A stretch of 64,000 nucleotides of DNA from Polynucleobacter sp. MWH-Spelu-300-X4 (GCF_018687515.1 NZ_CP061294.1:1240001-1304000); one strand, 5' to 3'; shown: positions 1 to 10,244, counted from the stretch's first letter. The notes: generated by a model not told the origin, from the sequence alone. Translations and numbers: made by a program.

Positions 1-347
1 AACTCTCTTGCCTCCGCATGGTTCGTACTAACAATATTACGAACCATGGATGTATCAAAAAACACGCCATATTTTTTTGCGAAGAAATCTGCAGAAACGC
101 CAGTCAACAAAATTACCACTGCCGTGAGAACAGCAATTGGTCGATAAATTAATAGACTTAAAATACCAAACTGTAGCGCCGTCACGCCTACAGCCACAGC
201 AGTGACAAATAAGCCTGTAGAAAATGCATCACCAGATTGCGTCGCCAATAATGCAGCCCACAAAGACTGGTTCAGAAATAATGAGAAATAGACAGCCAGA
301 ATTAAGATCAGAGACTCAAGACGGACATTGAAACGTGGATAGCGCAT
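1..347 (-). CDS. Phosphoethanolamine transferase (EptA-like), N-terminal part
   Basis: This gene runs off the left edge; about 115 N-terminal residues are visible from the ATG at 347. The translation begins MRYPRFNVRLESLILILAVY and shows several hydrophobic membrane segments, then a conserved stretch near residues 97-115 (FFDTSMVRNIVSTNHAEARE) typical of the N-terminal membrane domain of lipid A phosphoethanolamine transferases. Known members move phosphoethanolamine onto lipid A in the inner membrane, changing surface charge. The catalytic sulfatase-like domain lies outside the window, so the exact substrate cannot be judged. It follows hemN on the same strand with a 62-bp gap. Confidence 0.8.
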   Translation of the reverse strand, partial: MRYPRFNVRLESLILILAVYFSLFLNQSLWAALLATQSGDAFSTGLFVTAVAVGVTALQFGILSLLIYRPIAVLTAVVILLTGVSADFFAKKYGVFFDTSMVRNIVSTNHAEARE

Positions 348-409
348 AGTGCTTTTAAGGCCTCGTTTAATAAGGCCTCTATTATAGTTTCTATTCTGTG
401 AAAAGATTG

Positions 410-1828
410 TTAAACCACCTTGGAATAACGGGCTTCTGTCTGAGCATCCCTGAGATGCTTATCAAAGGTCATTGCAACGCGCCGCACCAATAAACGCCCT
501 TTAGTAGGAACGACGATCTTCTCACCCTGCCAAGTTAGCAAACCAGCCACCTCCAACTCGGCTAATTCAGGCATTTCTCTTGCAAAGTAGTCATGAAAAT
601 CAATCCCATGGTCACCTGCAAACTTTGCTGTATCCAAAGAAAACTGGCACATTAACTCACCAATTAGCTCACGCCGAAGAATATCGTCGCGATTTAACCT
701 TAAACCACGAAGCGTTGGTAAATGATGTGCATCTAAAGCAGCATAGTACTCATCTAAAGTTCTAACATTCTGCGCATAAGTATCATCCACTTTACCAATA
801 GACGAAATTCCAAAAGCTAATAAATCACATTCAGCCTGAGTGGAATAACCTTGAAAATTACGATGCAGGCGCCCTTCTTTTTGAGCAATTGCTAATTCAT
901 TATGGGGTTTCGAAAAATGGTCCATCCCAATAAAAACGAAACCGGCAGAATCTAATTGATCAATCGTATTTGCCAAAATTGCCAACTTATCAGAAGCGAC
1001 TGGTAAATCGGATTCAGCAATACGTCTTTGTGGCTTAAAAACAGTTGGTAAATGGGCATAACTGTAAACAGACAAACGATCAGGGCTCATATCAATCACT
1101 GACTGAACCGTTTCTGAAAAAGTTTGCGGTGTCTGCTTAGGCAGGCCATAAATTAAATCAACGCTACTCGAATTAAAACCATATTTTTTAGCCCAATCAA
1201 GCACAGCCTTGGTTTCCTCAAAAGTTTGGACTCGATGAACCGCCTGCTGAACTTCTAAATTAAAGTCTTGCACACCCAAGCTGATTCTATTAAATCCAAG
1301 CTGGGATAAAAGCTGTATATCTGATTCAGTGACCCGCCTAGGATCAATTTCAATAGAGTACTCGCCACCCTCTTGCAAATCAAAATACTGGCGGATGTAC
1401 TGCATCAGCTCTGTCATCTCTACATGAGATAAAAACGTTGGCGTACCACCTCCCCAATGCAACTGAGTAACAGGAATTTTCTTTCCTTTTTTACCCATAG
1501 CATCAACCACCATCGACATTTCTTTAGCTAAATATTTAATATATTTAGCGCTACGGCCATGGTCCTTGGTAATGATTTTGTTACAGCCACAGTAATAGCA
1601 AATATTAGGGCAAAACGGTAAATGAAAATAAAGCGATAAAGGCTTATCCGCTTGTGCACAACGTTTAAGAGCCTCTAAATAATCAGACTCACCAAATTGG
1701 GCATGAAACCTATCCGCAGTAGGGTATGAGGTATACCTAGGTCCATTAATATCAAAACGCTTCAGCAACTCAGGCTGAAACAATGGTTCACCAGGACACT
1801 GGCTTTGTAGGTTCGCTGAAAAAGTCAC
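410..1828 (-). CDS. hemN: Oxygen-independent coproporphyrinogen III oxidase
   Basis: Radical SAM enzyme that converts coproporphyrinogen III to protoporphyrinogen IX without oxygen in cytosolic haem synthesis. The [4Fe-4S] ligands C73, C77 and C80 plus the HemN-specific C82 (CPNICYYCGC) are present, after the family N-terminal motif GPRYTSYPTA (residues 29-38). Length 472 residues is about normal. The listed start is a GTG at 1828 that overlaps the foot of a strong hairpin (1827-1849) and has no properly spaced ribosome binding site. An in-frame TTG at 1783, preceded by GGTGA at good spacing, is a credible alternative and gives an N-terminus closer in length to E. coli HemN. A separate HemW paralogue lies at 42909. 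Confidence 0.95.
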   Translation of the reverse strand: MTFSANLQSQCPGEPLFQPELLKRFDINGPRYTSYPTADRFHAQFGESDYLEALKRCAQADKPLSLYFHLPFCPNICYYCGCNKIITKDHGRSAKYIKYLAKEMSMVVDAMGKKGKKIPVTQLHWGGGTPTFLSHVEMTELMQYIRQYFDLQEGGEYSIEIDPRRVTESDIQLLSQLGFNRISLGVQDFNLEVQQAVHRVQTFEETKAVLDWAKKYGFNSSSVDLIYGLPKQTPQTFSETVQSVIDMSPDRLSVYSYAHLPTVFKPQRRIAESDLPVASDKLAILANTIDQLDSAGFVFIGMDHFSKPHNELAIAQKEGRLHRNFQGYSTQAECDLLAFGISSIGKVDDTYAQNVRTLDEYYAALDAHHLPTLRGLRLNRDDILRRELIGELMCQFSLDTAKFAGDHGIDFHDYFAREMPELAELEVAGLLTWQGEKIVVPTKGRLLVRRVAMTFDKHLRDAQTEARYSKVV

Positions 1829-1849
1829 AGGGGCTATTTTAGCCCCTGT
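1827..1849 (-). terminator. Hairpin between mmsA and hemN
   Basis: Perfect 9-bp inverted repeat ACAGGGGCT / AGCCCCTGT with a 5-base loop. On the minus strand it is followed by GACTTTTTC, so it can act as the mmsA terminator with a modest U tract. It overlaps the GTG start of hemN, so it may also limit hemN translation or read-through. Confidence 0.6.
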
Positions 1850-1864
1850 TATTCAATGGTCAAA

Positions 1865-1878
1865 ATGACCCATATCAA
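1865..1878 (-). promoter_or_regulatory. FNR/Anr-like site upstream of hemN
   Basis: On the minus strand the site reads TTGAT-ATGG-GTCAT, matching 8 of the 10 specified bases of the FNR consensus TTGAT-N4-ATCAA. It lies 37-50 bp upstream of the GTG start. Oxygen-independent haem genes are often FNR/Anr-activated in proteobacteria. No clear -10 element was verified, so this is a weak candidate. Confidence 0.3.
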
Positions 1879-1896
1879 GTTTTAGAGAATTGATCG

Positions 1897-3390
1897 TTAT
1901 CCGTTGACCGGCATAGAAAAACTAGGTCCCTGAGCAATGGTTTCAGGCCAACGCTGAGTAACCGCCTTCATGCGGGTATAGAAACGCACACCTTCAGGAC
2001 CATGCACATGATGATCCCCAAATAAACTGCGTTTCCAGCCACCAAATGAATGGAATGCCATTGGCACAGGAATAGGCACATTGACCCCTACCATCCCCAC
2101 CTGAATACGGTTAACAAACTCTCTAGCGGTATTACCATCACGCGTAAAGATAGCTGTGCCATTACCAAACTCATGATCGTTAATTAGCTCAATCGCTGTT
2201 GCGACATTAGGCACACGCATAACACCTAAAACTGGACCAAAGATCTCTTCTTTATAGATGCTCATATTTGGTTTTACATCATCAAATAAACAGCCGCCCA
2301 AGAAGAAGCCATTTTCAGCGCCTGCCACTTTTAAACCTCGGCCATCTACCACCAACTTCGCGCCTTCTTTAACACCGGCATTGACATAACCAGTTACTTT
2401 ATCTAAGTGAGTCTTAGTCACCAACGGTCCCATTTCCGCGCCAGGCTTCATACCGTTATCCACCTTAAGGGTCTTGATACGTGCTGTTAATTTTTCGATC
2501 AAGGCATCTCCCACTTGACCAACAGCAACGGCTACGGAAATAGCCATACAACGCTCACCTGCGGAGCCGTATGCAGCCCCCATCAAAGCGTCAACCGCTT
2601 GGTCTAAGTCAGCATCAGGCATCACCACCATGTGATTCTTGGCGCCACCCAAAGCTTGAACTCTCTTGCCATTTTTAGCTGCTGTCTCGTAAATATAAGA
2701 AGCAATAGGTGTTGAGCCCACAAAACTAATAGCCTTTACATCTGGGTGGGTTAGCAATGCGTCTACGGCAGTTTTATCACCATGCACCACATTAAAAACA
2801 CCCTTAGGCAAACCAGCCTCTTCCAACCATTTTGCCGCCAACAAAGCAGCAGAAGGATCTCTTTCAGAAGGTTTTAATACAAATGTGTTGCCACATGCAA
2901 TCGCCACTGGGTACATCCACATAGGAACCATTGCTGGGAAGTTAAATGGCGTAATACCTGCGCAAACCCCCAAAGCCTGACGCATGGTCCAAGCATCCAT
3001 ACCTTTAGCAATTTGCTCGGTATATTCGCCTTTAAGTAACTGAGGGATACCACAAGCAAAATCAACCACTTCTAAACCACGTGCGATTTCGCCCTTAGCA
3101 TCATCAAAGGTCTTACCATGCTCGCGTGTAATAACTTCAGCTAACTCATCTACACGAGCCTCGATAATCGCTTTAAAGTTAAACATGACTTTAGCGCGTC
3201 GAGTTACCGGAGTACTAGACCAAGCAGGGAAAGCAGCTTTTGCAGCCGCCACAGCTTTTGCAACACCATCGACTGAGGCTAACTCAACTTCGGCCCTAAC
3301 CTGGCCGGTAGCAGGCTCATATACGGGGGCTTTTGAACCACCCAATAGAACAACTTCACCATTAATATGGTGTCCAATAGTTACTGACAT
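1897..3390 (-). CDS. mmsA: CoA-acylating methylmalonate-semialdehyde dehydrogenase
   Basis: Aldehyde dehydrogenase of 497 residues, oxidising methylmalonate or malonate semialdehyde to propionyl- or acetyl-CoA with NAD, in valine and inositol-type catabolism. Visible are the NAD-binding region with K173 ([10 protein letters not shown]), the motif GGAKNH (248-253) and the catalytic Cys281 in GERCM. The MmsA-type C-terminus ([20 protein letters not shown]) separates it from generic aldehyde dehydrogenases. The ATG at 3390 was chosen over a longer frame from 3444 because GGGAG stands just before it and family members begin here. It stands alone, divergent from a small lipoprotein gene. Confidence 0.93.
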   Translation of the reverse strand: MSVTIGHHINGEVVLLGGSKAPVYEPATGQVRAEVELASVDGVAKAVAAAKAAFPAWSSTPVTRRAKVMFNFKAIIEARVDELAEVITREHGKTFDDAKGEIARGLEVVDFACGIPQLLKGEYTEQIAKGMDAWTMRQALGVCAGITPFNFPAMVPMWMYPVAIACGNTFVLKPSERDPSAALLAAKWLEEAGLPKGVFNVVHGDKTAVDALLTHPDVKAISFVGSTPIASYIYETAAKNGKRVQALGGAKNHMVVMPDADLDQAVDALMGAAYGSAGERCMAISVAVAVGQVGDALIEKLTARIKTLKVDNGMKPGAEMGPLVTKTHLDKVTGYVNAGVKEGAKLVVDGRGLKVAGAENGFFLGGCLFDDVKPNMSIYKEEIFGPVLGVMRVPNVATAIELINDHEFGNGTAIFTRDGNTAREFVNRIQVGMVGVNVPIPVPMAFHSFGGWKRSLFGDHHVHGPEGVRFYTRMKAVTQRWPETIAQGPSFSMPVNG

Positions 3391-3448
3391 TTTGTCTCCC
3401 ACATCATTTATATTCTTAGAATTACAACTATATCGAAATTTCAAAAAA

Positions 3449-3736
3449 TTGGCTGATCTTCATTTACTTCGATTAATTATTGTTTTTATAACAATTACTG
3501 CAGCACTGCAAGGTTGCGCCCTAGTAGCCGCCTACCCCGTTACAGCAGCCAGCGTCGCAACGACTGCTGGCACAGGCAAAAGTCCGACAGATCACGCCAT
3601 TTCAGAAAGTGCGGACCAAGATTGCTCAATTGGGAAAATACTAGACGGACAGCCAATTTGCGAGCGCCGCCTAAAACCCAAAGAAGTTCCAGTCCAAGAC
3701 TACAGCCGCAAACAACGAGTTGTCCCAGCCCAATAA
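3449..3736 (+). CDS. Small putative lipoprotein
   Basis: A 95-residue frame read from a TTG start. It has a hydrophobic N-terminus and a lipobox LQGC (residues 20-23, Cys23), expected to be cut by signal peptidase II and lipidated. The mature part is short, polar and Thr/Ala/Pro-rich, with a Cys pair ([14 protein letters not shown]). No domain is recognised. A longer frame opening at 3185 is antisense to mmsA in its first part and is rejected. The start is uncertain because no good ribosome binding site is visible. The gene is convergent with the DUF1178 gene, with a gap of one base. Confidence 0.55.
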   Translation: MADLHLLRLIIVFITITAALQGCALVAAYPVTAASVATTAGTGKSPTDHAISESADQDCSIGKILDGQPICERRLKPKEVPVQDYSRKQRVVPAQ

Positions 3737-3737
3737 A

Positions 3738-4226
3738 TTACTGTAGGGTATCTTTTAACGCTGGCAGAATCGGCAGGGCAACAACTTCAATCCCCTCTTC
3801 CCTTAATTCCGCAGTTTCATCTTGCGTGGCATGGCCACGAATACTGCGCTCTGGGGCTTCACGATAATGAATTTTTCTTGCCTCTTCAGCAAAATTATCG
3901 CCAACGTCTTCCGTTTTATTAATTAACTCTCTCATGGCCTTCATGACAGTCGCCTGGACTTGAGCCTGTAACTTAGCCTGCTCCGGAGCAGATAAAACCA
4001 TAGAGTTACCATCAACCACGGCCGCAGAAAGATCAGAAGATACAGGGGCTTTTTCCACTACCCCTTTACTAATTCTTGGCGCAGAAGGAAGGCGAGTAAT
4101 CTCCTTGCTTTCGCAAATAGGGCAAATTAATAAGCCATTTTCTTGCTGCTCTAGGGCATCAGCCTCAGAAGCAAACCACCCTTCAAAGCGGTGATCAAGA
4201 TGGCAGGTTAGGTTATAAACTTTCAT
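3738..4226 (-). CDS. DUF1178 family protein
   Basis: A 162-residue protein matching DUF1178 by its N-terminus: MKVYNLTCHLDHRFEGWFAS, then CPICESKEITRLPSAPRI (about residues 35-52). The first part looks like a small zinc-ribbon: Cys near the start and a CxxC pair after an HRFEGWF stretch. Function is unknown in the family. The ATG at 4226 matches the family start; a TTG nine bases upstream is less likely. It lies downstream of the Nudix gene on the same strand and is probably co-transcribed with the end of the nuo cluster. Confidence 0.85.
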   Translation of the reverse strand: MKVYNLTCHLDHRFEGWFASEADALEQQENGLLICPICESKEITRLPSAPRISKGVVEKAPVSSDLSAAVVDGNSMVLSAPEQAKLQAQVQATVMKAMRELINKTEDVGDNFAEEARKIHYREAPERSIRGHATQDETAELREEGIEVVALPILPALKDTLQ

Positions 4227-4264
4227 ATAAGACAAATAGTGACATATTTTTCAATTTCAAGCTG

Positions 4265-4849
4265 TTAACGATCTTTTAAACGTCTAGACAAGTGATAAAC
4301 AGCAATAATCGTTTTAACATCTGTGATTTTTCCCTCGGCAATCCACTGATGCATTTCTTCTAGGGTGGCAGCAAAGACATCTAAAAATTCGCCTTCATCC
4401 AAACACCGCTCCCCCTGCTCCAACCCCTTAGCCAAAAATATTTCAATAATTTCAGTTGAGTAAGAGATGACCGGATGAATCTTTCCCAAATACTCCCACT
4501 CAGTTGCGGAATAGCCCGTCTCTTCCAAAAGCTCGCGCTGAGCGCATAACAACGGATCCTCATCCAATTCAAGCTTACCAGCGGGAATCTCAATCATGGC
4601 CGCATCTACTGGGTAACGAAACTGTCTCTCTAGCAGAATTCGACCATCATTCAAAATAGGAATAATCGCAACAGCACCCGGATGAATTAAATATTCACGA
4701 TAGGTTTCTTTACCATCAGGCAATGAAACAATATCTTTTTTCATCTTCAGGAAATTACCTTGATAAGCATCCTTTGAAGAGATGCATGTTTCCCTTAAGT
4801 GCAGATCAGATAAAGGTAAGTCGGATAAGTTTTTTTCTTTAAAACTCAC
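4265..4849 (-). CDS. Nudix hydrolase, ADP-ribose pyrophosphatase type
   Basis: A 194-residue cytosolic hydrolase of nucleoside diphosphates linked to another moiety, most similar in layout to ADP-ribose pyrophosphatases. The Nudix box is complete: G91, E97, RELLEE at 105-110 and G112-Y113, fitting GX5EX7REUXEEXGU. The upstream IPAGK segment and HPGAVAIIPIL strand fit the ADPRase subgroup. It starts 3 bases from the DUF2818 stop, so it belongs to the same transcript that trails the nuo operon. Confidence 0.9.
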   Translation of the reverse strand: MSFKEKNLSDLPLSDLHLRETCISSKDAYQGNFLKMKKDIVSLPDGKETYREYLIHPGAVAIIPILNDGRILLERQFRYPVDAAMIEIPAGKLELDEDPLLCAQRELLEETGYSATEWEYLGKIHPVISYSTEIIEIFLAKGLEQGERCLDEGEFLDVFAATLEEMHQWIAEGKITDVKTIIAVYHLSRRLKDR

Positions 4850-4851
4850 AC

Positions 4852-5175
4852 CTAACCTTCGATCGTATTATCTCGATGCTTAAGAAGAAAGCGCCAAGTA
4901 AACCCTGGGAATGCACCCACCAAGAAAAGGCAAATAGTAATAGCAAAAAATTCCCAATGCTTAGGGAAGACATTGCCAATCATATTTTCTAAAAAATAAG
5001 CTAAAGCACCGACCAAGCAATACCAAATCAACATCTCCAATAAACACCAACCAGGATGTTTATCAGCTAGTTTTTTAATAAACATAAAACGTGGGGACAT
5101 AAAAGCCAAATTGGCCGCCACTAGGGCGACCAATATAACTAACCAAGTTTCTAAGCTCAAGCTAGTAGGCGTCAT
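4852..5175 (-). CDS. DUF2818 family membrane protein
   Basis: A 107-residue protein with about three hydrophobic segments (roughly 11-30, 45-65 and 73-95). It is the DUF2818 protein that commonly follows nuoN in Burkholderiales. Its start lies 3 bases after the nuoN stop, which suggests translational coupling and a link to complex I or the membrane, although no function is established. Confidence 0.85.
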   Translation of the reverse strand: MTPTSLSLETWLVILVALVAANLAFMSPRFMFIKKLADKHPGWCLLEMLIWYCLVGALAYFLENMIGNVFPKHWEFFAITICLFLVGAFPGFTWRFLLKHRDNTIEG

Positions 5176-5177
5176 CT

Positions 5178-6659
5178 CTAACTAATCAATGTTTTGGTCA
5201 TGGCAGTTAAACATAAAGCCATTAGAGTTGCAGGGTAAATGCCACAAAGGAGAACAAAAACACCATTTAATGTAAACACCGTTTTAGCAATTCCACCACC
5301 CTCAATTGGAGCTGTTTGAACTGGCTCATCAAAATACATGAACTTCACCACACGCAAATAGTAGAAAGCACCTACTAAGGATGCCATAACGGCAATAATG
5401 GCTAAATACAAATGACCTGAATCAATGAGCGTTTCTAAAATGGATAATTTTGCGGCAAAACCAACTGTTGGAGGAATACCCGCTAAAGAGAACATCAACA
5501 CCAAGCCCATAAATGCTAACCATGGATTGCGACGATTTAACCCCTTAAGATCATCCAAAGTTTCACACTCATAACCTTGGCGCGACAAAATCATCAACAA
5601 ACCAAAAGAGCCTAAAGTAGTCAATACATAAGTGACAGCGTAAAACAACGCTCCACTGTAAGCATTGCCATCAAAAATAGACAACATACCTAAAATCATG
5701 AAGCCCATATGAGAAATCGTCGAATAGGCCAACATACGCTTCACATTAGTTTGAGCAATCGCAGTTAAATTACCTACCACCAACGAGAGCACCGCCATGA
5801 TCATGATCATGGGCTGCCAATCCTGAGTTAGCGGCAACAAAGCGCCAACCAATAAACGGAATAACAAACCAAAAGCAGCCAACTTAGGCGCACCAGCAAT
5901 CATCAAAGTCATGGCTGTTGGAGCACCTTGATAGACGTCTGGCACCCACATATGGAATGGAGCAACACCTAACTTAAATGCCAAACCAGACACGATAAAT
6001 ACAACAGCAAATGCCAAAACTAATCGATTGATGCGAGCATCCCCTACGGCCTTAACAATTTCATCTAAATCAAGGCTACCCGTTGCACCATAAAGCATCG
6101 ACATGCCATACAACAAGAAACCTGAAGCTAACGCACCCAAAATAAAATATTTCATCGCAGCTTCAGTACTAATGCTTGAATCACGTCGCATCGCCACCAA
6201 AGCGTAAGTAGGTAATGCCAATAACTCTAGGCCCAAATACAAAGTCATTAAATTGGAACCTGAAATCATGACGCACTGGCCCAACAAAGCCAATAAACTC
6301 AAAACAATAAAATCCACACGGAACAAGCCGCGATCAATCAAATATTTTTTGGAATAAATCAAACTGATCAAAACAGCTAAACAAGCTACTGACTTTAATA
6401 AGCTAGATAGTGCATCCACCATAAACAAGCCGTTAAAGGCATGCACAGGTTGATCAACCGCTTGCAAACCAAAAGCAAAACTTAAACCTAACAAGGTAAA
6501 TAAAGTAACCTTGTATGCAAGCTCAGTCCCGCGTGGCGCATAAAAAATATTGTCATCACTTGCCAAAGGCTCATTCATAAAAGCCGTTAATAACAGCAAG
6601 CAAGCTACCGCAGAAAGAACCAACTCCGGCAACAAGGCAATCAAATCAATCGTTTGCAT
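5178..6659 (-). CDS. nuoN: NADH-quinone oxidoreductase subunit N
   Basis: A 493-residue antiporter-like membrane subunit of complex I, one of the three proton-pumping channels. It is hydrophobic throughout, with the conserved membrane glutamate segment [17 protein letters not shown] (about 140-156) and the [21 protein letters not shown] motif (about 226-246) including the pumping lysine. It is the last nuo gene, 24 bases after nuoM. Confidence 0.97.
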   Translation of the reverse strand: MQTIDLIALLPELVLSAVACLLLLTAFMNEPLASDDNIFYAPRGTELAYKVTLFTLLGLSFAFGLQAVDQPVHAFNGLFMVDALSSLLKSVACLAVLISLIYSKKYLIDRGLFRVDFIVLSLLALLGQCVMISGSNLMTLYLGLELLALPTYALVAMRRDSSISTEAAMKYFILGALASGFLLYGMSMLYGATGSLDLDEIVKAVGDARINRLVLAFAVVFIVSGLAFKLGVAPFHMWVPDVYQGAPTAMTLMIAGAPKLAAFGLLFRLLVGALLPLTQDWQPMIMIMAVLSLVVGNLTAIAQTNVKRMLAYSTISHMGFMILGMLSIFDGNAYSGALFYAVTYVLTTLGSFGLLMILSRQGYECETLDDLKGLNRRNPWLAFMGLVLMFSLAGIPPTVGFAAKLSILETLIDSGHLYLAIIAVMASLVGAFYYLRVVKFMYFDEPVQTAPIEGGGIAKTVFTLNGVFVLLCGIYPATLMALCLTAMTKTLIS

Positions 6660-6683
6660 ATTTTTTCTTTCCCTTAATCAGGA

Positions 6684-8150
6684 TCAAAGCTTACTAACTG
6701 CGACGTGCTTTAAAAGCTCGATCACAGAAACGTGCATGACATCTGTAAATGGTTTTGGATAAACACCCATGCCAATCGTGAAAATGGCCAAAATACCCAT
6801 CATCAAGAACTCACGCGCATTAATATCAGTCAACTCTGCCACATGCTTATTAGCGACATCGCCAAAGAACACGCGCTTGGTCATCCACAAAGAATAAGCA
6901 GCGCCAAGGATCAAAGCAGTTGCAGCCAAAATGCCGATCAAGAAGTCATAGTCAACTGCGGCCAAAATAACCATGAACTCACCTACAAAACCTGATGTCG
7001 CTGGCAAACCGCAGTTAGCCATAGCAAACAACACAGCAAATGCAGTGAACTTAGGCATCTTATTCACAACGCCACCGTAATCAGCGATTTGTCGTGAATG
7101 CATACGGTCATACAACACACCAATACTCAAGAACATAGCCCCTGAAATAAAACCGTGTGAAACCATTTGAACGATTGCACCCTCAACGCCCATTGGGTTA
7201 AAAATAAAGAAACCCAAAGTCACAAAACCCATGTGGGCAATTGATGAATAAGCCACCAACTTCTTCATATCCGCTTGGACTAAAGCAACCAAACCAATAT
7301 AAATAACAGCTACCAATGACAGCGTAATAATGAATGGTGCCAAATACTGGCTTGCATCAGGTGCAATCGGCAATGAGAATCTTAGAAAACCGTAGGCTCC
7401 CAATTTCAACATAATCGCAGCCAAAACTACAGAACCACCTGTTGGCGCTTCTACGTGCGCATCTGGCAACCAAGTATGTACTGGCCACATTGGCACCTTA
7501 ACAGCAAACGCCATAAAGAACGCCGCAAACAAGAAAACTTGCTCAACGATATCTAACTTGGCTTTATGCCAAGTCAAGATGTTGAATGTATCTGTCACGT
7601 TGTAAAGATACAAAATTGCAATCAACGTTAACAACGATCCCAACAAGGTATATAAGAAGAATTTAAATGCGGCATACACACGATTTGGCCCACCCCAAAC
7701 ACCAATAATGATGTACATCGGAATCAATGTGGCCTCAAAGAAAACATAGAACAATAAACCGTCTAATGCTGAAAATACGCCGATCATTAAGCCTGAAAGA
7801 ATCAAGAACGCAGCCATGTATTGAGCAACGTTATGCGTAATAACCTCCCAAGCAGCAATCACAACGATTACTGTAATGAATGCGGTTAAGAAAACAAACC
7901 ACATTGAAATACCATCAACACCCAAGAAGTAGTTAATGTCATAACGAGGAATCCAAGCAACCTGCTCAACAAACTGCATAGATGCAGTGCTTGTATCAAA
8001 ACCAGTTACTAGCGGCAGGGTCACTGCAAAGCTAATCAAAGCACCGATCAAGGCCATCACGCGAACATAGCCTTTGCTATTGTCCGAACCTGTGAACAGA
8101 ATAATTAAACCGAAAATAACCGGTAGCCAAATTGCGTAAGAAAGAATCAT
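6684..8150 (-). CDS. nuoM: NADH-quinone oxidoreductase subunit M
   Basis: A 488-residue antiporter-like subunit. The conserved YVFFEATLIPMYIIIGVWGG segment carries the key membrane glutamate, and AVKVPMWPVHTWLPDAHVEAP carries the lysine and histidine of the proton channel. It follows nuoL by 23 bases and precedes nuoN. Confidence 0.97.
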   Translation of the reverse strand: MILSYAIWLPVIFGLIILFTGSDNSKGYVRVMALIGALISFAVTLPLVTGFDTSTASMQFVEQVAWIPRYDINYFLGVDGISMWFVFLTAFITVIVVIAAWEVITHNVAQYMAAFLILSGLMIGVFSALDGLLFYVFFEATLIPMYIIIGVWGGPNRVYAAFKFFLYTLLGSLLTLIAILYLYNVTDTFNILTWHKAKLDIVEQVFLFAAFFMAFAVKVPMWPVHTWLPDAHVEAPTGGSVVLAAIMLKLGAYGFLRFSLPIAPDASQYLAPFIITLSLVAVIYIGLVALVQADMKKLVAYSSIAHMGFVTLGFFIFNPMGVEGAIVQMVSHGFISGAMFLSIGVLYDRMHSRQIADYGGVVNKMPKFTAFAVLFAMANCGLPATSGFVGEFMVILAAVDYDFLIGILAATALILGAAYSLWMTKRVFFGDVANKHVAELTDINAREFLMMGILAIFTIGMGVYPKPFTDVMHVSVIELLKHVAVSKL

Positions 8151-8173
8151 ATAAAGGCGCTCTTCTGTTGTGC

Positions 8174-10231
8174 TTATTTAATCGAGCCCAAATGGGTATA
8201 TAAAATCCATGTAATCAAGCCAATCAGGCCCAAAATCATGGCGAACGCATAGTGATAAAGATAGCCAGACTGAACTTTGCGAACACTACCAGAGAACCAG
8301 CCAACCAACTTAGCACTACCGTTAACAACTAAACCATCAATCAAACCTTGATCTGCGCCCTTCCACAAACCAGCGCCTAATACTCTGGCACCTTTAGCAA
8401 ATACAGCTTGATTAAAGTCATCTAGGTAATACTTGTTATCGAGAACATTCTTCACAGGTGCAAGCACACGCGCAAAGAACGCAGGTATTTGAGGCAACCA
8501 AAGATAGAAAACCGCAGCAGTCACAACACCACCTAGAGCCAAGTAAAGCACAGGACTATGCAATGAGTGCAAAGCCATAGCTACTGGGCCATGGAATGCC
8601 TCGGCCAATTCTTTCATAGCATGGTGCTGTTCTAAATTAACAAAAATGGCGCCATTAAAGAATTCACCAAACAACATAGGTTCGATAGCAAAATAACCAA
8701 CAATCACAGAAGGAATCGCCAACATCACCAAGGGCAATGTCACAACCCAAGGAGACTCATGTGGTTTTTGACCAGGAGCTAATCCATGGTGATCATCATG
8801 TGCATCATGATCGTCATGACCATGGCCATGATCATCATGAGGTTGGCCAAAACGCTCTTTGCCATGGAATACCAAGAAGTACATACGGAATGAATAGAAA
8901 GCAGTAATAAACACGCCTGCCATTACCGCAAAATAAGCAAAGCCTGAGCCATAAATATGGCTTTCAGCAACCGCTTCAATAATCGAATCTTTTGAATAGA
9001 AACCCGAGAAGAAAGGTGTGCCGATTAAAGCTAATGAACCAATTAAAGAAGTAAGCCATGTAATGGGCATGTACTTCCATAAGCCGCCCATATTGCGCAT
9101 ATCTTGATCATGATGCATACCCATAATCACACTACCCGCGCCAAGGAACAACAATGCTTTAAAGAATGCATGCGTCATCAAATGGAATACTGCCACTGGA
9201 TAAGCAGATACACCTAACGCTACGGTCATATAACCCAATTGAGACAAAGTTGAGTAAGCCACCACACGTTTGATGTCATTCTGAACAATACCCAAGAAAC
9301 CCATGAATAAGGCAGTAATAGAACCAATGATCAAAACAAACGATAAAGCTGTATCTGTTAACTCAAACAACGGTGACATACGACTCACCATGAAGATACC
9401 AGCGGTTACCATGGTCGCCGCGTGAATCAATGCTGAAATAGGTGTTGGGCCTTCCATTGAATCTGGCAACCAAACATGCAATGGAAATTGAGCAGATTTA
9501 CCCATCGCACCGATAAACAAACAAATACAAGCTACGGTTAATAGATTCCAATCAGTACCTGGCAACATTTGCTGGACTAATACATCCTTTTGAGCAAATA
9601 CACCGTCATAGCTCATGCTGCCGCTATAAGCCAATAACAAACCAATACCTAAAATAAACCCAAAGTCGCCAACACGATTTACTAAAAAGGCTTTCATGTT
9701 AGCGAAAATAGCCGTTGGTCTTGTGTACCAGAAACCAATCAATAAATAAGAGACTAAGCCCACTGCTTCCCAACCAAAGAAAAGCTGCAAGAAATTATTA
9801 CTCATCACCAACATCAACATGGAGAAGGTAAACAATGAAATATAAGAGAAGAAACGAGCGTACCCCTCATCTTCAGCCATATAGCCAATGGTGTAGATAT
9901 GAACCATCAGTGAAACAAATGTCACAACCACCATCATCATAGCTGTTAAAGGATCCACCAAGAAACCAACCTCTAAGCTAAGCTCACCTAATTTCATCCA
10001 AACATAAATAGTTTCATTAAATCTTGCGCCGGCCATTACATCATTCAAAACCATGAATGACAGCGCGCAAGCAATAGCCACACCAAGAATAGTTACAGTA
10101 TGAGCCGTTGCTCGGCCAATTAAATTACCAAAGAACTTGGTACCAAATAAACCAGCAATCGCTGACCCCACTAATGGGGCAAGAGGAATGGCCAGTAATA
10201 CGAGAGGGTTTAACGTAGGAGTCATAGTCAT
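8174..10231 (-). CDS. nuoL: NADH-quinone oxidoreductase subunit L
   Basis: A 685-residue antiporter-like subunit with the long C-terminal lateral helix region. Conserved E155 (LFFGWEAVGLVSYLLIGFW) and K245 (GKSAQFPLHVWLPDSMEGPTP) of the proton channel are present. Between residues 465 and 482 there is a His/Asp-rich loop (HDDHGHGHDDHDAHDDHH) that is absent from E. coli NuoL as I know it. It sits 13 bases after nuoK. Confidence 0.97.
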   Translation of the reverse strand: MTMTPTLNPLVLLAIPLAPLVGSAIAGLFGTKFFGNLIGRATAHTVTILGVAIACALSFMVLNDVMAGARFNETIYVWMKLGELSLEVGFLVDPLTAMMMVVVTFVSLMVHIYTIGYMAEDEGYARFFSYISLFTFSMLMLVMSNNFLQLFFGWEAVGLVSYLLIGFWYTRPTAIFANMKAFLVNRVGDFGFILGIGLLLAYSGSMSYDGVFAQKDVLVQQMLPGTDWNLLTVACICLFIGAMGKSAQFPLHVWLPDSMEGPTPISALIHAATMVTAGIFMVSRMSPLFELTDTALSFVLIIGSITALFMGFLGIVQNDIKRVVAYSTLSQLGYMTVALGVSAYPVAVFHLMTHAFFKALLFLGAGSVIMGMHHDQDMRNMGGLWKYMPITWLTSLIGSLALIGTPFFSGFYSKDSIIEAVAESHIYGSGFAYFAVMAGVFITAFYSFRMYFLVFHGKERFGQPHDDHGHGHDDHDAHDDHHGLAPGQKPHESPWVVTLPLVMLAIPSVIVGYFAIEPMLFGEFFNGAIFVNLEQHHAMKELAEAFHGPVAMALHSLHSPVLYLALGGVVTAAVFYLWLPQIPAFFARVLAPVKNVLDNKYYLDDFNQAVFAKGARVLGAGLWKGADQGLIDGLVVNGSAKLVGWFSGSVRKVQSGYLYHYAFAMILGLIGLITWILYTHLGSIK

Positions 10232-10244
10232 AAAAGAGATTCTG

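Noticed and set aside
347..410. Repeated AAGGCCTC between the eptA-like gene and hemN
   Set aside because: The copies are direct repeats with a small palindromic core and no U run, so a terminator or operator call would be weak.
3185..3736. 183-residue plus-strand frame
   Set aside because: Its first part is antisense to mmsA; only the part from 3449 has a lipobox and was kept.
8786..8839. Repetitive CATGATCATCATG-like DNA
   Set aside because: It is the coding sequence of the His/Asp-rich NuoL loop, not a repeat array or CRISPR.
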